Shown: positions 23,500 through 26,358 of the stretch, piece after piece | How positions within the stretch are numbered: the first letter of the stretch is position 1 | How the letters are laid out: each line of letters opens with the position of its first letter | Assembly: GCF_943914015.1 (NCBI RefSeq) | Contig: NZ_CALUAK010000031.1 | Span: 1 to 26,358 of the forward strand | DNA from: an uncultured Corynebacterium sp. | GTDB lineage: Bacteria > Actinomycetota > Actinomycetes > Mycobacteriales > Mycobacteriaceae | Length of the DNA stretch: 26,358 nt | Direction of reading: 5' to 3' | The notes under the pieces: model-generated | What the model saw: the letters and a program-made list of their open reading frames with translations, nothing else | Told to the model about the DNA's origin: nothing | The model's database searches: none | Made by a program: the position numbers and the translations under genes

Positions 23500-25164
23500 T
23501 TACCTTCCTAGAAGCTGGTTCAACTGCGGGCCGAAAGCGTCGTAAAGCAAAATGCCAAGCGCACCGAGGACACCGAGGACACTGACGACGATGGAAGCGG
23601 TCGCTGCCCCCTCGGAGGAGCCCGTGGCCAGGGGTTCTTCGGTCACGGTCGTAGTGCTTGTCGACGTGTTGGTGGCCGTCGTTGTGTTCGTACTGGTCAC
23701 CGTGTTGGTGGTCGTCGTTGGGTTCGTACTGGTCACCGTGTTGGTGGTCGTCGTTGTGTTCGTACTGGTCACCGTGTTGGTGGTCGTCGTTGCCGTGGTC
23801 GGCTTGGACGAGGTCGTCGGCTTTTCCGGCTTCGGGGCCTCGTTGTTGGCGATGGTCACCTTGTCGATGACGTACGGCGTGTCCGCGTCGTAGGTGGTAA
23901 ACGTCAGCTCCTGGGGGCTGACCTCGACCTTCGTGTAGTCCGGGTCGTAATCCTGGCGCCAGAAGGCCGTCCACTCGTAAGCCGGGTGGTTGAAGTCGTC
24001 AACGTGCTCCATGCGGGCGTTTGGCACCTTGACGCCGTTTTTGTCGTGGAAGTCGTAGTACTTGCCCGCGCCGGTGGAGGTGGCCGTCAGGTACAGCACC
24101 TGGCCGTCGGCGGGTTCGAGCCGATCCCCGCGTGCGGCCGGGGCGATCACGGGCTCGTCACCCTCCATAAGGTGGGAGCGGGTGTAGATGTGATCGTGGC
24201 CGGATAGGACGGCGTCGACGCCGAGGTCGGAAAACACCGGGGCCAGGACGGTGCGCACGCCGGTGACGTCGTTGTCGTGCACGTGGGAACCCTGGGAGAA
24301 CGGCGCCTGGTGCAGCATGACGACGATCCAGTCGTTGGCATCGCCGTGCTCCTTCACAGTGGCGCGGAGGAATTCCTCGTGGCGCGGCCAGTTCGTGTTA
24401 TTCGTATCCAGGCCGATGAACAAGACGTTGTTCTTTTCGTAGTAGTAGTCCTGGATGTCTTCTTCCTGGTTGGGGTGGGTGAAGAAGGACTTGTAGTACT
24501 CCATCGCGCCGGAGTACGTCTCGTGGTTACCCGGGATGGTGGACAGTGGCAGGCTCGTGACCTGTGGGGCCTCGAGGAGCGCGCGGTGCTGATCAAGGGG
24601 GGAGCCCCAACCTTCGACCTGGTCACCGACGGAGACAAGCATGGCTGCATCGGGAACATCGGCAAGAGCGGTATCGACGGTCTGCATCCACATCTCCTTC
24701 TGCTCGTCAATCTTCGTGTTAACGCCGATCTGCGGGTCGCCGAAGAGAAGGAAGTTCCAGTTGCCGTCGCCGTCATCGGTGGTAAACGAGTACTCGGCGC
24801 TCCAGCCTGTTTCGTCGGAGCCGACCTGGTAGGTGTACTCGGTGCCGGGCTTCAGCCCGGTCACCGTGGCGGTGCGAGACTGGGTGAGGATTTGCGTACT
24901 GGCCGGGACCGAAGCGTCGACAAGCTGAGAGGTAGGGCCAGTGACCTTGACCTTTTCGGAAGCGGTACCGACCGTCTGCCAGTTGATGATCACCTCGGAA
25001 CCGTTCGCACCGGGTTGGAGAACAACCGAATTCTGCGGGCCCGTTGCCGCCTGCCGCACGGTCGGCGCGGTGACGGCTCGCTCGGGCTGAGCGACCACAA
25101 AAGTGCCGGTCAGCGCCAAGGACACAGCGCCGACTGATGCAATAATCAGACGAGAAGTAGACAA
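23500..25164 (-). CDS. Surface-anchored metallophosphoesterase, first gene of the operon
   Basis: A 554-residue paralogue of the next gene. The signal peptide is about residues 1-25 (MSTSRLIIASVGAVSLALTG). An Fn3-like domain ends in GLKPGTEYTYQVGSD. The metallophosphoesterase domain has LFGDPQIG (about 141-147), SVGDQVEG (180), PGNHETY (212), MLHQAPFS (285) and SGHDHIYTRS (322). A Thr/Asn-rich stalk (about 450-500), including three 12-residue repeats, precedes a C-terminal helix (IVVSVLGVLGALGILL). The start must be the TTG at 25164, because an in-frame TAA lies just upstream; AAAGG sits 6 nt before it. It is led by a PHO-box-like operator, which suggests induction by phosphate starvation. 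The substrate is unknown; phosphomonoesters or teichoic-type polymers are possible. Confidence 0.9.
   Translation of the reverse strand: MSTSRLIIASVGAVSLALTGTFVVAQPERAVTAPTVRQAATGPQNSVVLQPGANGSEVIINWQTVGTASEKVKVTGPTSQLVDASVPASTQILTQSRTATVTGLKPGTEYTYQVGSDETGWSAEYSFTTDDGDGNWNFLLFGDPQIGVNTKIDEQKEMWMQTVDTALADVPDAAMLVSVGDQVEGWGSPLDQHRALLEAPQVTSLPLSTIPGNHETYSGAMEYYKSFFTHPNQEEDIQDYYYEKNNVLFIGLDTNNTNWPRHEEFLRATVKEHGDANDWIVVMLHQAPFSQGSHVHDNDVTGVRTVLAPVFSDLGVDAVLSGHDHIYTRSHLMEGDEPVIAPAARGDRLEPADGQVLYLTATSTGAGKYYDFHDKNGVKVPNARMEHVDDFNHPAYEWTAFWRQDYDPDYTKVEVSPQELTFTTYDADTPYVIDKVTIANNEAPKPEKPTTSSKPTTATTTTNTVTSTNTTTTTNTVTSTNPTTTTNTVTSTNTTTATNTSTSTTTVTEEPLATGSSEGAATASIVVSVLGVLGALGILLYDAFGPQLNQLLGR
23681..23788 (-). 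repeat. Three 36-bp coding repeats (Thr-rich stalk)
   Basis: Units at 23681-23716, 23717-23752 and 23753-23788. Units 1 and 3 are identical and unit 2 differs by one base (Thr to Pro in the protein). They encode a 12-residue NTVTSTN-TTTTT type repeat. A diverged partial unit precedes them. Confidence 0.93.
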
Positions 25165-25201
25165 GACACACCTTTACCAGTAAGTTTCACAGTTCTCGTA
25201 C

Positions 25202-25256
25202 AGCCTAGGGACAGAGAGTTACCCAACCGTGACCCTAGCGTTACGCCCCGGTGAAC
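25202..25256 (-). promoter_or_regulatory. PHO-box-like operator and -10 box of the phosphoesterase operon
   Basis: On the minus strand four contiguous 11-bp units read GTTCACCGGGG (25256-25246), CGTAACGCTAG (25245-25235), GGTCACGGTTG (25234-25224) and GGTAACTCTCT (25223-25213). Each carries a (G/C)(G/T)T(A/C)AC core at the same phase. This is the 11-bp direct-repeat layout of actinobacterial PhoP/PhoR sites. A TAGGCT -10 box (25207-25202) lies 5 nt further downstream, so the repeats cover the -35 position as expected for an activator. A leader of about 30 nt reaches the TTG start. Regulator identity is inferred. Confidence 0.75.
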
Positions 25257-25289
25257 TTTTCGTGCCGTCGTCAGCGTTAAACAGTGTCT

Positions 25290-25312
25290 AAAAGAGCAGG
25301 GGCTACCCCCGC
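25290..25312 (-). terminator. Small terminator-like hairpin between the divergent phosphatase genes
   Basis: On the minus strand GCGGGGG, loop TAG and CCCCTGC pair over 7 bp (one G-U) and are followed by TCTTTT. It lies upstream of the PHO-box promoter, so it cannot end the phosphoesterase transcript. It may block antisense transcription out of phoD. The rest of 25165-25384 holds the two promoters and nothing else recognised. Confidence 0.4.
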
Positions 25313-25384
25313 CAGGTAAAGCCCAGATGAATTCTTGGACAACCCGCGGGGATCGGCGATATAGGGGTCCTAGGGTCAGAAGTT

Positions 25385-26358
25385 ATGTCGAGCGAAAACA
25401 CCCTGTCACGACGCCGATTCATGGCCTACTCCGCGCTCATCACCGCGGGAACCGCCGTCGCCTCCACCGCCGTCGCGCAACAAAGCTCATCCGAACAGTC
25501 CATCGCACCGCTGGACCTGTACAACCAGGCCTCCCGCGCCGGACTCCCCTTCCTCCACTCCGTGGCCAGCGGTGACCCGCTGCCCGACTCCGTCATCCTG
25601 TGGACGCGCGTCACCCCCGACCGCGACAGCCTCCCCGGCTCCGGACTCGGCCCCGACGTCACCGTACGCTGGGACATCGCCACCGACACCGGCTTCGGCG
25701 ACATCGTCGGCACCGGCACCGCCGTGGCCACCGCCGAACACGACCACACCGTCCACATCGACGTCACCGGGCTTGCCCCCGACAGCATCTACTACTATCG
25801 CTTCATCGTCCTCGACGGCGAGCACCGTGGCGCCACCTCCCCCATCGGGCGCACCAAGACCGCCCCCGCCTACGACTCCTCCCCGAATTCGATTACCTTC
25901 GCCACCGCCTCCTGCGCCAACTGGGAATGCGGATACTTCTCCGCCTACCGCGACATGGCGCAGCGCGGCTACAGCGGCGAGCTCGACCTCGTCGTCTTCC
26001 TCGGCGACTACATCTACGAATACGCAACCGGCGAATACGCAGGCAAATCCGGCATCAGCCGCCCCCACCACCCGCAATGGGAAATCACCACCCTCGAGGA
26101 CTACCGGATCCGCTACGGCACGTACCGCACCGACCCGTTCCTGCAGGCCGCACACGCCTCCACCCCGTGGGTTGTGACCTGGGACGACCACGAAACCGCC
26201 AACAACTCCTACGCCACCGGCGCCGAAAACCACACCGACAACCCCGCCGAGGGCATCTGGGGCACCCGGCGCGACAACGCGCAGCGCGCCTACTTCGAGT
26301 GGCTGCCCGTCCGCGTCACCATGGACAGCCCCGAAAAGCACATCTACCGCAGCTTCCA
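25385..26358 (+). CDS. phoD: Alkaline phosphatase PhoD (C-terminal part outside window)
   Basis: A Tat-exported phosphodiesterase/phosphomonoesterase of the PhoD family; 324 codons are visible. The N-terminus carries a twin-arginine signal, SRRRFMAYSALI followed by a hydrophobic stretch ending in AVAQQ. The PhoD N-terminal domain follows, with FLHSVASGDPLPDSVILWTRV. The catalytic domain then has ATASCANWECGYF, VVFLGDYIYEY and VTWDDHETANNSY, which supply the Cys, Asp, Tyr and His ligands of the Fe/Ca centre known for Bacillus PhoD. A TAGGGT box (25371-25376) lies 8 nt before the ATG, so the transcript may be leaderless. Divergence from the phosphoesterase operon supports a phosphate-starvation locus. 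The rest of the protein is not in the window. Confidence 0.95.
   Translation, partial: MSSENTLSRRRFMAYSALITAGTAVASTAVAQQSSSEQSIAPLDLYNQASRAGLPFLHSVASGDPLPDSVILWTRVTPDRDSLPGSGLGPDVTVRWDIATDTGFGDIVGTGTAVATAEHDHTVHIDVTGLAPDSIYYYRFIVLDGEHRGATSPIGRTKTAPAYDSSPNSITFATASCANWECGYFSAYRDMAQRGYSGELDLVVFLGDYIYEYATGEYAGKSGISRPHHPQWEITTLEDYRIRYGTYRTDPFLQAAHASTPWVVTWDDHETANNSYATGAENHTDNPAEGIWGTRRDNAQRAYFEWLPVRVTMDSPEKHIYRSF

Noticed and set aside
22001..23788. Regular 42-bp and 36-bp repeats that might suggest a CRISPR array.
   Set aside because: The units are directly contiguous with no spacers, keep the reading frame and encode stalk residues. No cas gene is present.

Overview
The window looks like a piece of chromosome from a mycolate-type actinobacterium, most probably a Corynebacterium. 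The base composition is GC-rich. The centre is the arabinogalactan locus in its corynebacterial form, with one emb gene rather than embCAB. Several genes appear to have leaderless starts with TAnnnT-type -10 boxes. I cannot name the species from the sequence alone.

Left flank (1-3429). A partial thiM lies on the minus strand behind a clear TPP riboswitch. Next come four tandem 23-bp repeats that run into the start codon of a solitary DUF4143-type ATPase. A minus-strand class-V aminotransferase homologue follows; it has lost the PLP-binding lysine.

Arabinogalactan core (3497-15093). wzm, wzt and glfT1 form a tight plus-strand operon that exports lipid-linked galactan and primes its synthesis. 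A three-gene minus-strand operon follows, with two small unrecognised proteins and a GtrA-family membrane protein, and meets glfT1 tail to tail. A small unknown gene then precedes dprE1, dprE2, aftA and emb. DprE1 and DprE2 make decaprenyl-phospho-arabinose, AftA adds the first arabinose to galactan, and Emb extends the arabinan. The DprE1 cysteine targeted by benzothiazinones and a Met at the ethambutol hotspot of Emb are both present.

Middle flank (15047-20407). An HNH endonuclease gene overlaps the 3' end of emb on the other strand. It is followed by a secreted GH25 lysozyme with an extra C-terminal region, then a PrsW-type membrane protease with an abutting single-pass membrane protein. 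Divergent from these is a cytoplasmic M13 metallopeptidase that ends at a strong bidirectional terminator.

Right flank (20406-26358). This is a phosphate-scavenging island. Three tandem paralogous surface phosphoesterases lie on the minus strand, and a divergent Tat-exported PhoD is cut by the window end. The two intact paralogues are anchored by a C-terminal helix behind a repeat-rich stalk. The third is a pseudogene with a frameshift in a six-base homopolymer and an in-frame amber codon. Four 11-bp direct repeats resembling a PHO box lie just upstream of the operon's likely -10 box, which suggests activation by a PhoP/PhoR-type regulator.

No tRNA, rRNA, CRISPR array, insertion sequence or prophage gene was recognised. 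Apart from the stretch at 636-908 (riboswitch, promoter and repeats) and 25165-25384 (PHO-box region), no gene-free stretch exceeds about 100 bases.
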